Part shown: one piece after another, positions 11,766 through 23,400 of the stretch
Layout of the letters: every line of letters begins with the position of its first letter
Position numbering within the stretch: position 1 is the first letter of the stretch
Origin: Incurvaria masculella
Taxonomy: Eukaryota > Arthropoda > Insecta > Lepidoptera > Incurvariidae
Length of the DNA: 64,000 nucleotides
Reading direction: 5' to 3'
Assembly: GCA_946894095.1 (NCBI GenBank)
Contig: OX335646.2
Location: 13,510,077 to 13,574,076, forward strand
The notes under the pieces: model-generated
Database searches by the model: none
Seen by the model: the letters and a program-made list of their open reading frames with translations, nothing else
Told to the model about the DNA's origin: nothing
Translations under genes and position numbers: made by a program

Positions 11766-13049
11766 ATGTTTGAGAAAAAGGAATATTAAAATAATAATTA
11801 CTATATTAGACTAAACTACTGTAAGATCGATTTACGTACTGTCATTACACAATTATACATTTCAGGGAATAGTTATCTGATCAGATAATTCTCTTTTGAC
11901 TTTTGCTCACTATGTTTAAATATAATATTCGAGTTTGTATATTTTCAGTGAATCTGTACACGATTTACTGCACAGCAAGCAAAATTTAATATGCGAAGGC
12001 ATTCATCAAAGGATTATTCAGAGCCTATTAAATATGACCCCAAAAAGCTTTCACTTGCAGTTTCCCGCCTGTAAATATTTTCGATCATAAATAATTTTCG
12101 ATGTTTGGATTAAAATCAAATTTCGAACACGGAAAGAAGATTAACTCACCCCTTAAGTTAATTTCGGTTGCCATTTGTTTGAGCGTGCTTTCGTGTCAAC
12201 GGTAAAATAATAATTTCCACTATCGTAGCGTGAGATCGAGACGATCTCGCTGAAAATATATCGCCAGTGTGTGTGTTTCATTCGCAAGTGATTAGCGCCT
12301 CAGCCAACAGGGTGTCTCATGTTTGCTTGCGAGTTGTTACCTGCGTCTCGAGTTTTCCCGCTAGAGCCTGCGGGTAGAGGCGAGCGGGCGGGGCGAAGCG
12401 GGAGGATATTATTTCGAAATTGACTTCTCCGGCGTGGTGTTTACTCACGTGTTGGTAACGAGGTGCGTATCTAGCGCCGCCGGTGGCTGGCTTGCGGCTG
12501 TACCTAACCGCGAAGTAGTAAGACGCGCTAAACTAGTTCTAACGTTGTGAGGGAAGTTGTTCAAAAAGTAAACGTGTTAGTAGTAACTACAGCACCTACG
12601 TATCTAGTCGTACATGTGAATACAACATAAACATACCGATTTATTAGAAATGGAATCATTTCCTTTATAATAACTTAAATATAGTCGCTCTTGTAATGTT
12701 AATTCCTTTTAAAAAGGAACGATATTATTAATCAACAACTGAAAAATAAATCAGCTCAAAAGTTTTTCATATTCCATAAAAGGTTGTAAAAAGCTTGTAG
12801 GCATTTTATTGTTTGCTCATCATCCATAGGCAGCACATTGAATTCGGCACATTGAAACTAGCTATGTACCATACAGTAAATACTGCTCTATAGCAAAAAT
12901 AATTACATAGTAAATACTTACTTGGTTGCTGATTTTTTTTTCATGCAATCATCATCATAATCTTGCGATCATTGGCAATATATTTTTGTGTAACACATTT
13001 TAGGTTTACATATTTAATACAAAAAAGAAGCATTAACCATATAAATGAG
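11766..13049. other. Intergenic stretch with GC-rich patch
   Basis: No gene recognised. About 12230-12560 is markedly GC-rich (a GAGCGGGCGGGGCGAAGCGGG stretch and GCGCCGCCGGTGGCTGGC), which could be a CpG-rich promoter or untranslated exon of an unseen transcript. There is no accompanying open coding exon. The flanks are AT-rich. Confidence 0.4.
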
Positions 13050-13340
13050 AGCTGCTCCATGATTAGGAATCTATATAAAACTGTAGGTCCCTTCCCTTAC
13101 TAGGCGGTAGGGTTTAAGCCCGCCCGGGTTGATACCATCGCATTGTATGAAAAAATTGCCGAAGCGGCAATAAAGAGCTGTCCGCATTTTCCATCCAATT
13201 CAATGTAGCCGTGCTCATAAAGGGAAAGTCCTGGCAGGGCACCAATGCTTCGGGAATGCCGTGTAGTACTGACTGTGGGTGTGCTATTTATTTTTATTTA
13301 TGCAACCTGGCATAGATGGCTAATACCACATAATTTCCAG
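13050..13340 (+). repeat. SINE-family element
   Basis: Forward copy with AAACTGTAGGTCCCTTCCC, GGCGGTAGGG, AAGCCCGCCCGGGTTG, AAGCGGCAATAAAGAGC and TTCAATGTAGCCGTGCTC in order. The 3' end repeats a TGGCTAATACC motif in inverted sense, so the tail is rearranged. Confidence 0.65.
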
Positions 13341-13734
13341 GACCTTCCTTATAATGTACGATTTTATAGCGCGTTGCTAACAAGGTGTCCTTAATCACAC
13401 CCGGGTATTGAACTGCCACCGCGATGCAACAGCAACAAACCCCACCGCCGCAGTTCCGTGTGGCTCCGTCGCGCGGTGGAACTTTTCAATTGGCATAAAG
13501 TTCGCGTTGGTACGATGCGCGTGATCAAATTATTAGTGGCGCGAACTCCCAACTACTCCATCAAAGCTTGACTGGTGCGGATGTTCTAAGTAAATATGGC
13601 CGCACTTGTGCCGTTACTGCCTCGCGGATGTTGGCGGAGAGGTACGGATAATTCTCACAAAAACGGTAATGTATGTAATTTATAATACTTGATTTTTTCA
13701 TGTTCATTTAGACTAATGCTAAAATCGGCTCGTA

Positions 13735-14115
13735 TCTCGGGGGCGCGGGGACTTGCCTTCTATGCCAGATGTCATGGGTTCGATCCCCGACCCATTTATG
13801 CATCACTTTTTTTCTCTTTCTGAGTTAAACAAGTGCGCGGACGGGAGCTGTTATATTGTTTGGAATCCATGTAAAACTATAGTTTAACCTACTAGGTCCT
13901 ATCATAGATTAATGATTACTTATGGTGCTAGGGTTAAGCTCGCCCGGGTTTCAACAATCGCATTGGATGAACAAATGGTTGTAGCGGCAATAAACAATTT
14001 TCCGTGTTTACAATTGGATTCAATGTAGCTGTGCAATATAATGAAGGTTCTGGCATAGCACCTAGTCAATATGCGGTATGTTTGGATAATATCATGAATG
14101 GTAATTATTGTATTG
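13735..14115 (+). repeat. SINE with tRNA-like Pol III head
   Basis: The head at about 13735-13800 looks tRNA-derived: an A-box-like region, then a clear B box GGGTTCGATCCCC at about 13778. It is followed by the usual body (GGAATCCATGTAAAACTATAG, TAAGCTCGCCCGGGTTTC, TAGCGGCAATAAAC, TTCAATGTAGCTGTG) ending near 14110. No tRNA cloverleaf closes, so it is a SINE and not a tRNA gene. Confidence 0.55.
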
Positions 14116-16689
14116 CTCTGTACTCTCAAACTTCAACATTGTTAAAGTTACGTCCTTAAATATGTTTTGTAAAGTTATTATATTTGTAAGAATGAAATTA
14201 TGGAGTAAATTCGTCAAAAAGCAAATATAATTTTCGAGTTAAAAATGCAATTGAATTACAGTAATAAGACTCACGAAACCTAAAACAGTTTTAAAGAAAC
14301 TTAACTGAACAAACATATTAACTTAAGTGAAGTCGTATCGTCTCGGACAAAGTTTCACTTAACAACTTGGTAAGTATGCTTAGTGCTTAGGTATTTATAA
14401 ATTGTGACACCAAATTTTCTTTCCAACGCATATTTGAAAGTTAAATACACTATTTACGACTACCGAAGCGCATATCTGAAGAACAATTGACTTTGGAACC
14501 TCTATATCATTTTTGAAGAGCAATGTAGAACGTATGATCCCACACGTTTGTGTGCACTGGATTTGTTTTCATCCCTCATGGCGTGGCACGCAATTTTACT
14601 ACAAATTGCATCTCCATATATGTTGCCAATAATCTCCTACTAAAATGGCCGTAATGAACGGACGAACGGACGGTGGACAGGACCCCCAAAAAACACTGAT
14701 ATCACGACGAGGTGTTCAGGAGCACGCGGCCACTTCCGAGCCGAGACGGTTTCAGCGGCAGCGGAGTCGTGGCGCGGCGCGGCGGCACTTCAGACTGCGA
14801 GCGAGTTGACAAGTATGATTAGAGTCTGCGCAAGATAACTTTGCTAATAACATCTCACAACATTTGCGTCTGCGGGCATGATACATATTGTCGGCGCGGA
14901 GGATATTGCATCGCTGCGCTCGGTGGCACTACGCGGGCCCTGTGTCTTCTGACTTACGCTAGTAGTTTATTATGTGCCTACGCTGTGCGAAGCTTGACGG
15001 AGTTGTGCCCATCGCCGATTTATGTGCTAGCTTTGAGGTGAAGACTGGCTAAACTAAGCTGTGTTTATTGATCCAATAATCACATCATTGAGTTTTATCC
15101 AATAATCAGTAATCATTGGCGTATTGGATCTGTTTTTAGCGGGGTGGACCTTAACTGGCCCTCTCCAAGGTCAAGCGAACCAAATTCGTTATTGTTTTGG
15201 TTCTGCGCAGCCGTTTGCACGAGGAGGGGACCGCCTCAAATCCATTCCGCCAAATGTACGCATTATGATAACATCTACACTTAGCCTTGAAGAGCGGTGT
15301 CGGGATATTTTCTTGATTTCTTGAAACAAAAATAGTTTTCATTAAATATGTAAACACTAAAATAAAAACTATTTACCATAAACCAAATAAAATATCTAAT
15401 TTTTGTTCAAGTCTTACTGCTTCATCTTGTTATCTTGTTATATACATACGAAGGAAACGTAATGAAAGGAGAACTAACATAATACAAAATAATCAAACAT
15501 TCAGGCACGAATGCGATGCACTTGATCATGTTACATCAACGGATGTGAAGGAAAGTGGTCCTCGGAGGTTCCCGCGGCTGACGACAAGGTGCCACAAGGA
15601 TAACGCCTCGCACGTATGTTTTGTCGGAATACGCATTACCATATCTCATGTCTCGCCCTGCGCCACCTGCTACCGTACTGCGAAACTTGCTGCGATGCGA
15701 AATGTCGTTCCCCATCCATTTTTGCCACGCTAATTATAAAATAATGTTAACTTTTAAATATTGCTGCTATCTTAAGAGTGGAGAGATTAGTGATGTTTGA
15801 TAAAAATGTGATAATTATGATTAATTAATCTGAAATTTTCGCTGGGTGTGGTGTGATTGTAAAAGACAGCAATTATATCGCACGTCGACCGAAAAATTAT
15901 CATTAATCATTTTAATTTTAAACAAATTATCATTGCATGTTATGATTAGCATTTAAAAACAACTAGGTATTATGATGACGTAAGAGCACAATATCTTTGT
16001 GCAATGCAATTATACGTTGATAACGTTACATGAATACGTAAAGATTAGTTTGGCCCTGAGGCGTTTGAGGACCAAATATTTATTTAAGATGTTTATCGAA
16101 GAAATTGGTTGCAGCAAATAAGTACATACAATTTAGTTGCGTTTAACTTGCACTTCGTGGTACCGGGCTGCCATCTCGCCGGTAACCGTTTCGTAAATTA
16201 GAAAAAGTATTCTTTCTCGCACCCTCTTCTTTCGTATGTGTAGTAAAGTTAAATGTTTATACACAAACCAAGAGTTTTCTGAATATGAGATTATGTGTCA
16301 ACGACTAAAGCAATTTACTTGTTGTGTGCCTACCTTGTTCAATTCGGTTTACAAAAAATCCTGAAATGTTTTTCCGGTTGCGCGACAGTACTTGGACAGT
16401 TTCACTTAGCTGTGATTAGTATAATAGCAAAAATTACAAAATATTACAAATTCAAGTACAGTGAGTGTTAAAGATAAAGTATGTCTATATTCTTAGCAAC
16501 TAATAATACAACATAACAATAGTAATTAATAATACACTCATTTTAAAGGCTTAGTGTACGCCTATTTATTCACTTTGTGTCCTAGTCGTGGCGCAGCAAG
16601 GTCATTGTGTAACCTTGCCAGTTCAAAACATCTCACCTGAAACCACTTAATACATTTTTTTTTTTTTCATTTCATTTATTAAAATTTTT
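14116..16689. other. Intergenic stretch with GC-rich patch
   Basis: No gene recognised. About 14720-15030 is GC-rich (GCGGCAGCGGAGTCGTGGCGC) and 15540-15720 is moderately so. Open frames here are all under 70 codons, start in low-complexity contexts and show no motif. The rest is AT-rich. Confidence 0.45.
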
Positions 16690-16860
16690 TTGATAGTCCA
16701 ACTACACTAAGTTACGTCAAATATGCTAGATCCGCGGATTCTATCAACCAGTGAAAACGAATCCGCAAAGAAACTTTACGGGTTTTCCGTCCACAGCAAT
16801 GAAATCCAAACTTTGATCGAAATACTACTGCTAAGCAATTCTTGGTAGAGAAGCTAACAG
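16690..16860 (+). repeat. Repeat with relic reading frame (pairs with 32615-32765)
   Basis: About 150 bp similar to 32615-32765. In both copies one frame reads DPRILSTSE-ES-KKLY-FSVH-NE, and most differences are synonymous or conservative. Both copies follow an AT-rich leader with a TTCATTTATTAAAA motif. It looks like a fragment of a dispersed coding element. I do not recognise the protein. Confidence 0.45.
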
Positions 16861-16861
16861 C

Positions 16862-17409
16862 TTAAGGTGGCCCAACCCGGCGGGCCCAACTCATTCGCGG
16901 GCACGGTACAAAACCGTGCTGTTGCACTCTGGGACCTTCTCTGTTTCAAAGAGTAAGACAGGCTCCGTGATGAGGAAGATGCAACATGTTCACAAAAAAG
17001 TTAATGTGCTTAGTGTATGATTTGGTAAGATTTACGAAAATTTTTATTTCAAAACGACTTATAGCTAAAAGTAAACCACGACCGCTGTAGTAAAAAATCT
17101 AACAAAAACCAAATATATCATAAATCTTGATTGTAAGCTATGTCTGATGACTAATCTTTTTACGATGTTCTTAATTTATCATTGCGTAATCCACCTCCAA
17201 AGTTATTGTATAAAACGCGCAAATAATTCGAACTTTCGGACCTTATAACTTAGAAACCATACACAATTGTATTATGCCAATGGTCATCAGACATCTAGTT
17301 CGATCAAATAATGCTATTTTGAGCAAAATTTTGGATCTCTGACAAGAAATATGGGCGTGATCTTCTTTCCCATTTTGTATGGGGAGATGAGCGGGTTGGG
17401 CCACCTTAA
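16862..17409 (-). mobile_element. TTAA-flanked MITE, copy 3 (reverse)
   Basis: A 548-bp copy in the opposite orientation to the one at 4819-5369. TTAA lies at both boundaries, with ends GGTGGCCCAACCC and GGGTTGGGCCACC. This is the cleanest example for defining the boundaries and target site. Confidence 0.85.
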
Positions 17410-18942
17410 GACAAAGAACAATAACTAAATGAACAGCAACCCTCAGTGCAAATGGATTAGAAATAAAACTCAATATCGAAGTTTCTTATACAATCATATG
17501 CATAGTCTTACAAGTATTTTCTGGTGTAAAAGTGATCACCATACATAACATAGAATGGATCATTATAGTTCAAGACATGCGATGGGTAGTACACAGTATT
17601 CAGTCTCTAAAATATGAGCGTGTTCACTATTATCTTTTTTTTCTATTATTATGTTCCATGCCAAATGTGGCATATTACGCAGAATTAAGTTCTGCTGTAA
17701 GCTGCAGTGCACGGTACCATTGTATTCACTTGATTACCTCAGTATTGTTTTCGTTACCACTGATAATTTTTTGTAAGGTTAATAAGGTTTGCGTTTTAGA
17801 TATAAATTAAAATTGTAAATAATGTATCGTAGTTAAATTCCTGTTATAATCTAATGTCGCAAATGTATAATACCATGACTAGACATACTGGTACGAAACA
17901 TGTGTAACATAAAAAAATATCTAAAATACAAACAAGTCGTTCACCAACACTCTCCTCCTTGATTTATTTGCTTACGCTATAGTTCAGGCAGCTGAATCCC
18001 AGGAATGACGTTGTTTGATTGCAGTACGACAACTTTCAGAAAAGAAATGATGACTCCTTTTTATTTTATACATGAAATTATACATTTTAAGTTTCCGATA
18101 TCATAAAAATCTGACGAATCTCTCTGTCTCTTAGTGACGTATATTATTAAAAAGATCGAACCCATTTTCTCTAAAGCGTTACGTTTATCTTCAGAAATGA
18201 CTACCAGAATCCGTGTTCGGTGAGTGCGTTATAAGCAGCAGACTATTCAATAAATTGGCGCTCACCTACAGCGGATGTCAGCAAGGGCAGAGTGCAGAAG
18301 GGACGATAAGGCACGCAGAGGGTGGGCGGGACGGGCGAAGAGGGGAAATCAATTTCATTTTCGAACGCGCGCATAAATGCTTCGGCAATTTGTTAGACCC
18401 CCCTCACCTTCGGTAACCCTCACCTTCGCGTAGCCCGCGCAGGTTATTCCCTGGTTAATTATCTCCAATTCAATGCAAACAAATAAGTCATGAAGTCTGT
18501 TTTGGGGACGCAGACACAGTCACTCGTAGCCACAGTAGTATTTAAAGTTTAAAACATATCTATGGTAGGAGATGTCATCTTGGACGGTTCGTTGTTTCAA
18601 TCAATGCAAGATTAGAATGGTCTCCTTTCTATATCAATGAGAAAAACGACTAAGGCATTGAATTGGTTTCCAACCCATTTTTTAATTTTCTTAAATTTCT
18701 TTCAAGGGGCTGTGAAAACCATGCCGGTCGGCCAGATGCTTCTCCACGTCATGTTTGAATACCCCAGTTTGTTCTGTAGGAGAAATACCTTAGCAAGGAG
18801 TACAATCAACAGTTTAATCACTATGTAATAGCTAGGTCATGAATCTGTTAGTAAAGTTCATGAGTTTGTTGGCAAAGAATACTTATGCTGTTAGTTTTTT
18901 CTTTAATAATATCTGCAGTGAATGGCTGCGTTCTCCGCCTGA
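17410..18942. other. Intergenic stretch with a dispersed repeat
   Basis: No gene. About 18600-18840 is related to 56960-57140 (shared CCGGTCGGCCAGATGCTTC / CCGGCCGCCCAGGTGCTTC and a TACAATC-AC-GTTTA end), so it is a dispersed repeat, perhaps a LINE 3' end. Short open frames at 17532-17810 and 18213-18416 carry no recognisable motif. Confidence 0.45.
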
Positions 18943-19135
18943 CTGTTATTTTTTGAGTCGGTGTCAGCCAAGGTTAGGTTAGGTTAGGTTAGGTTAGGTT
19001 AGGTTAGGTTCTCTTGATTGGCGCAGCGCGTGCCCGGCTGACGCCGACTCAAAAAATAACAGAAATCATAACTACAAAAATGAAAATTATTGTTTACTTT
19101 TTAGTGCTTTTTCTTTGAAGTCGGTTATTTTTTTT
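18943..19135 (+). repeat. Foldback element with embedded TTAGG telomere-type array
   Basis: Inverted arms CTGTTATTTTTTGAGTCGG and its complement end at 18943 and 19062. They enclose eight exact units of the insect telomere repeat TTAGG (18971-19010, written aggtt). The right arm continues into GAAGTCGGTTATTTTTT. The same architecture, with the telomere-type strand reversed, recurs at 40724-41030. Confidence 0.75.
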
Positions 19136-20404
19136 TGTTATATACAGCTCCAAAAAGTATAAACAATTGTAAAGATGGTAAAACACAGAGAGAGCCTACA
19201 TCTCTATTTAGTTCGAAAAATTCCAAATTCTGGGATACCTCGTGGTTGTTGTTGAGTAGGTACACGGCACGGCGTTGTATTAAGTCCAAGTTGTATTAAC
19301 GCTGAAGGAATTAATTTAGTTTAAATTCCCCTATCCCCTTTTTTATTTTATATAATTTTAAAGACATACAGCTCCTTTCAAATTATTATTTTAACCAGGC
19401 CGGGCGGCCGGGCCTGATCAATCGTATTTTTATACACGGGCTGAACGTTGGCCTATTTTCAAGCTGCAGGCAAATGAGCGAATTCTGGAGCAGCATCTTC
19501 AACGCGCAGGAATACCATCATTTGCCTTTCTGGAATCTGGAGTGAAGACGTCGTACCGCACATTTCCCTGGTGAAAGTATACTTTCGGCATAAATAATTC
19601 GCACCTACGGATGGATGGCGCATTCCGCCATCCATCCGTGGGTGCGAATTATCTGCATAACCCGTCAATTATAATTAACCGCCATAATCCTATCAGAAGT
19701 TTGCCACAGAGGCTCCACGAGAAGGTCGGCCTTCACTTTGGTGGAAAAAGCGAGTGAACCATCAGGCTGCCGCAATGGTAGAAGTGAGAACCGGCAGATA
19801 TTAATCCCAATCTGCCGGCTAATACTGCCACACAAGACGCACACTCGGTGTGGCAGTTTGTGTGAGGGTTTGGTGTCAAAGTGCAACCATGTACATTCGA
19901 CACTCTTTGCCTTGGCTGATGAGTTGCCGACGCGATTAACGGAAGTCTCCCTGGAAGTGGCCGCTGGGCCCCCGGCAGTTCGGTCACCAACCCGCACGAT
20001 GGACTACTTCGAAATTGTTTGCAGCCTCTTGTGATGGTTAGTCACAGACCGAGCCCTGAACTTATCGGAGGGTGTGCAATGGAGTACCCGTTTCACGAGT
20101 TTCTCCTAGTCATCTTAAATCCCTTTAATTCAAGGAGTGATACAGTTTTAGAGTCTCTGGACTAGTCCTCTTCGCCCTAAATTCCCCTTGCTATCGTTAG
20201 CTTGCTGGTGTCGACGCGAGCTGTCAGTTGATGTTCTACATCTCGCTGTGATACATTGCAAGAGTATAATCATTGATCTACACATTTTCAAAAGGAAAGT
20301 TTATTGATTTACCTATGAATTATAATAATTAGGAATTAATATCAGGTATTAGCACATACACTACGATATGGATATTAATCAATCAATGAAATCACTATTT
20401 CAAG
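19136..20404. other. Intergenic region with palindrome and possible LINE relic
   Basis: A long hairpin at 19594-19652 has arms of about 27 bp around CATTC with one or two mismatches; each arm contains GGATGGATGGCG. About 19670-19997 on the minus strand keeps an open frame with a PDGSLA-ST-KVKADLL segment, which resembles the linker region of Jockey-type LINE proteins. This is a weak call. The rest, up to the lipase A promoter, has no visible gene. Confidence 0.35.
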
Positions 20405-20424
20405 AGATAACCGAGGTATATATA
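20405..20424 (+). promoter_or_regulatory. Core promoter of lipase A: AGATAA motif and TATA box
   Basis: AGATAA (20405-20410, a GATA-factor type site) lies 7 bp before TATATATA (20417-20424), which is 58 bp upstream of the start codon. Lipase B has the same arrangement in a homologous block (TCA-TGAAATCAC, then GAGATAACCGA, then the TATA run). Conservation between paralogues supports a real promoter. GATA sites are typical of insect gut genes, but expression here is inference. Confidence 0.6.
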
Positions 20425-20474
20425 TGAGAATACGTAAGACATTATTTTTAATGCTCCTAAAGCTAGCTGAGACA

Positions 20475-23400
20475 ATGAAGCTCTTGGTGATCCTTGCGGC
20501 GTGTGTGGCAAGTAAGTGCGCGACTTGGTTTCATTCCAGAATTAAATATATAATTTCAGCGGAGAAATTAACTTGGGAATAAATAAGCCTAGGTTTAGTA
20601 AGCAAATTAATCCGATCCTAAAAAGTTTACATACGGACTGATTTCGACAAAATTAAAAGTGTATAATGGGATAGTCAAATGTCTTAATTAATGCTGGATA
20701 ATCATAAATTCGAAACTACATTTTATCTGATTGCCAATATATAATCTCTATGATTAGGCTTCTGAAGCTTACTTGAAAGTAGGGTAAAACAACACGTAAT
20801 TTGATGATTTTATGTATTTAATGGATACGACATTACCGTTATTTCATCGATTTGAAGTAATCCATCACATCTGCGAATCCTGCTTTCGACGAATGTCACA
20901 ATCAAAAACTTGTTTTCATTAAATACGACTATCTACCAGCTGGCTTAACACTACCACCATCCATTGTGGATAGCGGCAGTGAAATAGTATCCTGTGTCTT
21001 ACACCTAGGCACCTAATTCTTTGGGAAATGCCGTGCGTTAGGATAATATCATGAAAGTAGGTGTGGTATTAGACATCTATGTATGTCCAGTTGCATAAAT
21101 AAGCGAAGACCCAGTCAGTCAAAATAAATACGAATCAAAGTGCCAAAACACAGTTTACATTTGATTAAAATAAAAGCGAAGTAAAGAAGGAGAAAGGCCC
21201 TACCGCTGGAATCCAGATGACACTGGCAAACTGGTGCTGGTCGACTTGCAGGAACCCGTCGACTTTTCTCCCCTTAATTACTTATATCTTGGTGACAGTA
21301 TGCGCATCAAGCGCACTGCCCACCGTCCCTGGCGACAACAGTCACTACGTGGAGGGAGAGAGCCGCTACATCTGGATGCCGGATGGCGATGGCAAGCCGG
21401 TGCTAGTCGACCTGGAGGAGCCCGTCGACTATTCTCTCATCAATGACCCTGCCAGGAATGGAGCCAACAATCTGTACTGGCTTTACACTAGGTAATGCAA
21501 TCATGTTCTATCTGAATGCATGGGATCTTCAAAATATATCGAGCTTAACGCGAGCAAAATACAGGCGTGCGTTTTTAGTGCCAAGTGGACTTCGTTTAAT
21601 GCCGCTCCGAACTTATAGGGTGCTAACGGTATTGAAAACCACAATGAGATTATTGGTGTACAACTGACGTATGACCGCCCTCGAAGATCCCCTAAAAATT
21701 TGGGGGTCCTCAACATGGTCCGTCAGTATTTCATACCAGATCAAATGCTGCTCCTTTTTATTTTGGTTATTTTTTTCCAAATTCGCTTTGAATTGTTTAT
21801 CGCTTGTTACAATAAGTGTATGGATTTTTTGCAGGCAGAATCCCACCAATGCCCAAACTATTGTGAATGGCAACGCAAACTCAGTGTCCTCTTCGAACTT
21901 TGTGGGCTCAAGGCAAACTAAGGTCATCGTGCACGGCTGGAACAGCAATGGCAACAGCGAAGTCAACCCTATGGTCACTTCAGGTATTTTTAATTATACT
22001 TTTCATATAGGTATACTTTTCGTGTCGCCCCATACAGAAAGAGAAAGCTATTTCGTAATCCATTTCTAACGATATTTGTTTTAAATTATGCCAACAACAT
22101 CATCTAACCAGTACGGATTCGTCTCCGTATTTAAAATTGTATAATTTTTTTTATTTACTCCAGTATTAAATGCTTAATTAACATGAAACATTTTTTATTA
22201 AAATGTATGTGGAATTAAACTACTTTTATTTGTTACGTTTTGATGTAGAAAACTGGTTTATCCTGAGGGTAATTGCTTGAGATCTTTATAAGTAAATAAC
22301 GGGTGTTTCATTTTTAAAACGGAGACTCTTAATACCTATATGTGTTTCTAATGAAATCTGTTAAGTTGGTGCCGATCATCCTTTTATAATTGGTGTACAT
22401 TTATGTCAAATAAAACTTTCAAAATTAAATCGATAAAATATATGTTAAGTCAATATAAATAAGATTATCTAGAGGCTTGGTTGCTATTAAAGAGTTATGA
22501 AATAATGTTTTGCTTTCAAAAAATAAGCAAATACATAACATTTTATGTTAGTTATATGTGTAACAATGACTTATTTCAATTTACAAGTTTTTGCAAAATA
22601 AAATTAGAGGCCTTATTTGTTTTTCTTTTCCTAAATAATTACGATTTATTGAAAGCTAAAATAGGTACAATTATATGATATATTAATAAAAAATTACAGA
22701 AGGGCAGAAATGAGAAAAAATATGACTTCCTTAATGCAACCACTTAATCACCCAGGAACGACGAGAGGTTTTTTCTCCTTGCACATGAATGTCGTTTCTG
22801 TTAGTGTGTTCTAACGCCTAAACTCATAAATATTCGATCCCAGAGAACTTTTTATCAATGTAGTCGTATGACAGGCATGCATTGTATTATATTGTTGGCT
22901 AATCTTTTGAACTTTAACATGGGTTTTAGTTGAAACACGTGTTTTATAAAACGCGTATTGAATATTTATGCAATGCCACAGGCATTGTCATTATTTAAAC
23001 CCATATCAGAATCTTATCATCATATTAAATCAAATTCTGTATCTGAAATTCGAATTCAATATCTAAGAAAAATATTATCAGACGAAATATGACCAATTTG
23101 TTCTAATTTGATATGAACACTATGAATATGAATGAGGTGTATATTCACATTTTGCTTACAGCATTTCTAGCTATAACTGACTGCAATGTAATCGTCGTGG
23201 ACTGGAGAGCTTTGGCCAACTCCTTATATACTACTGCTGCTGCGGGCGTGCCCGGGATTGGTCAACACTTGGGAAACTTCTTGGTATGGCTCGTGGGTCA
23301 GACTAACACCAATTGGAACAATATTCACCTCGTTGGCTTCAGCTTGGGCGCCCACGTCGTTGGAAACGCCGGCCGACAGACCGGCAATCGCCCTGCTAGA

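Noticed and set aside
18971..19010. Chromosome end or interstitial telomere fusion from the TTAGG array
   Set aside because: The tract is only eight units long and sits inside foldback arms that recur at 40724-41030, so it belongs to a mobile element.
19665..19997. Host gene on the minus strand (110-aa frame)
   Set aside because: The only recognisable part (PDGSLA..KADLL) resembles LINE protein linkers, there is no splice or promoter context, and a second frame is equally open.
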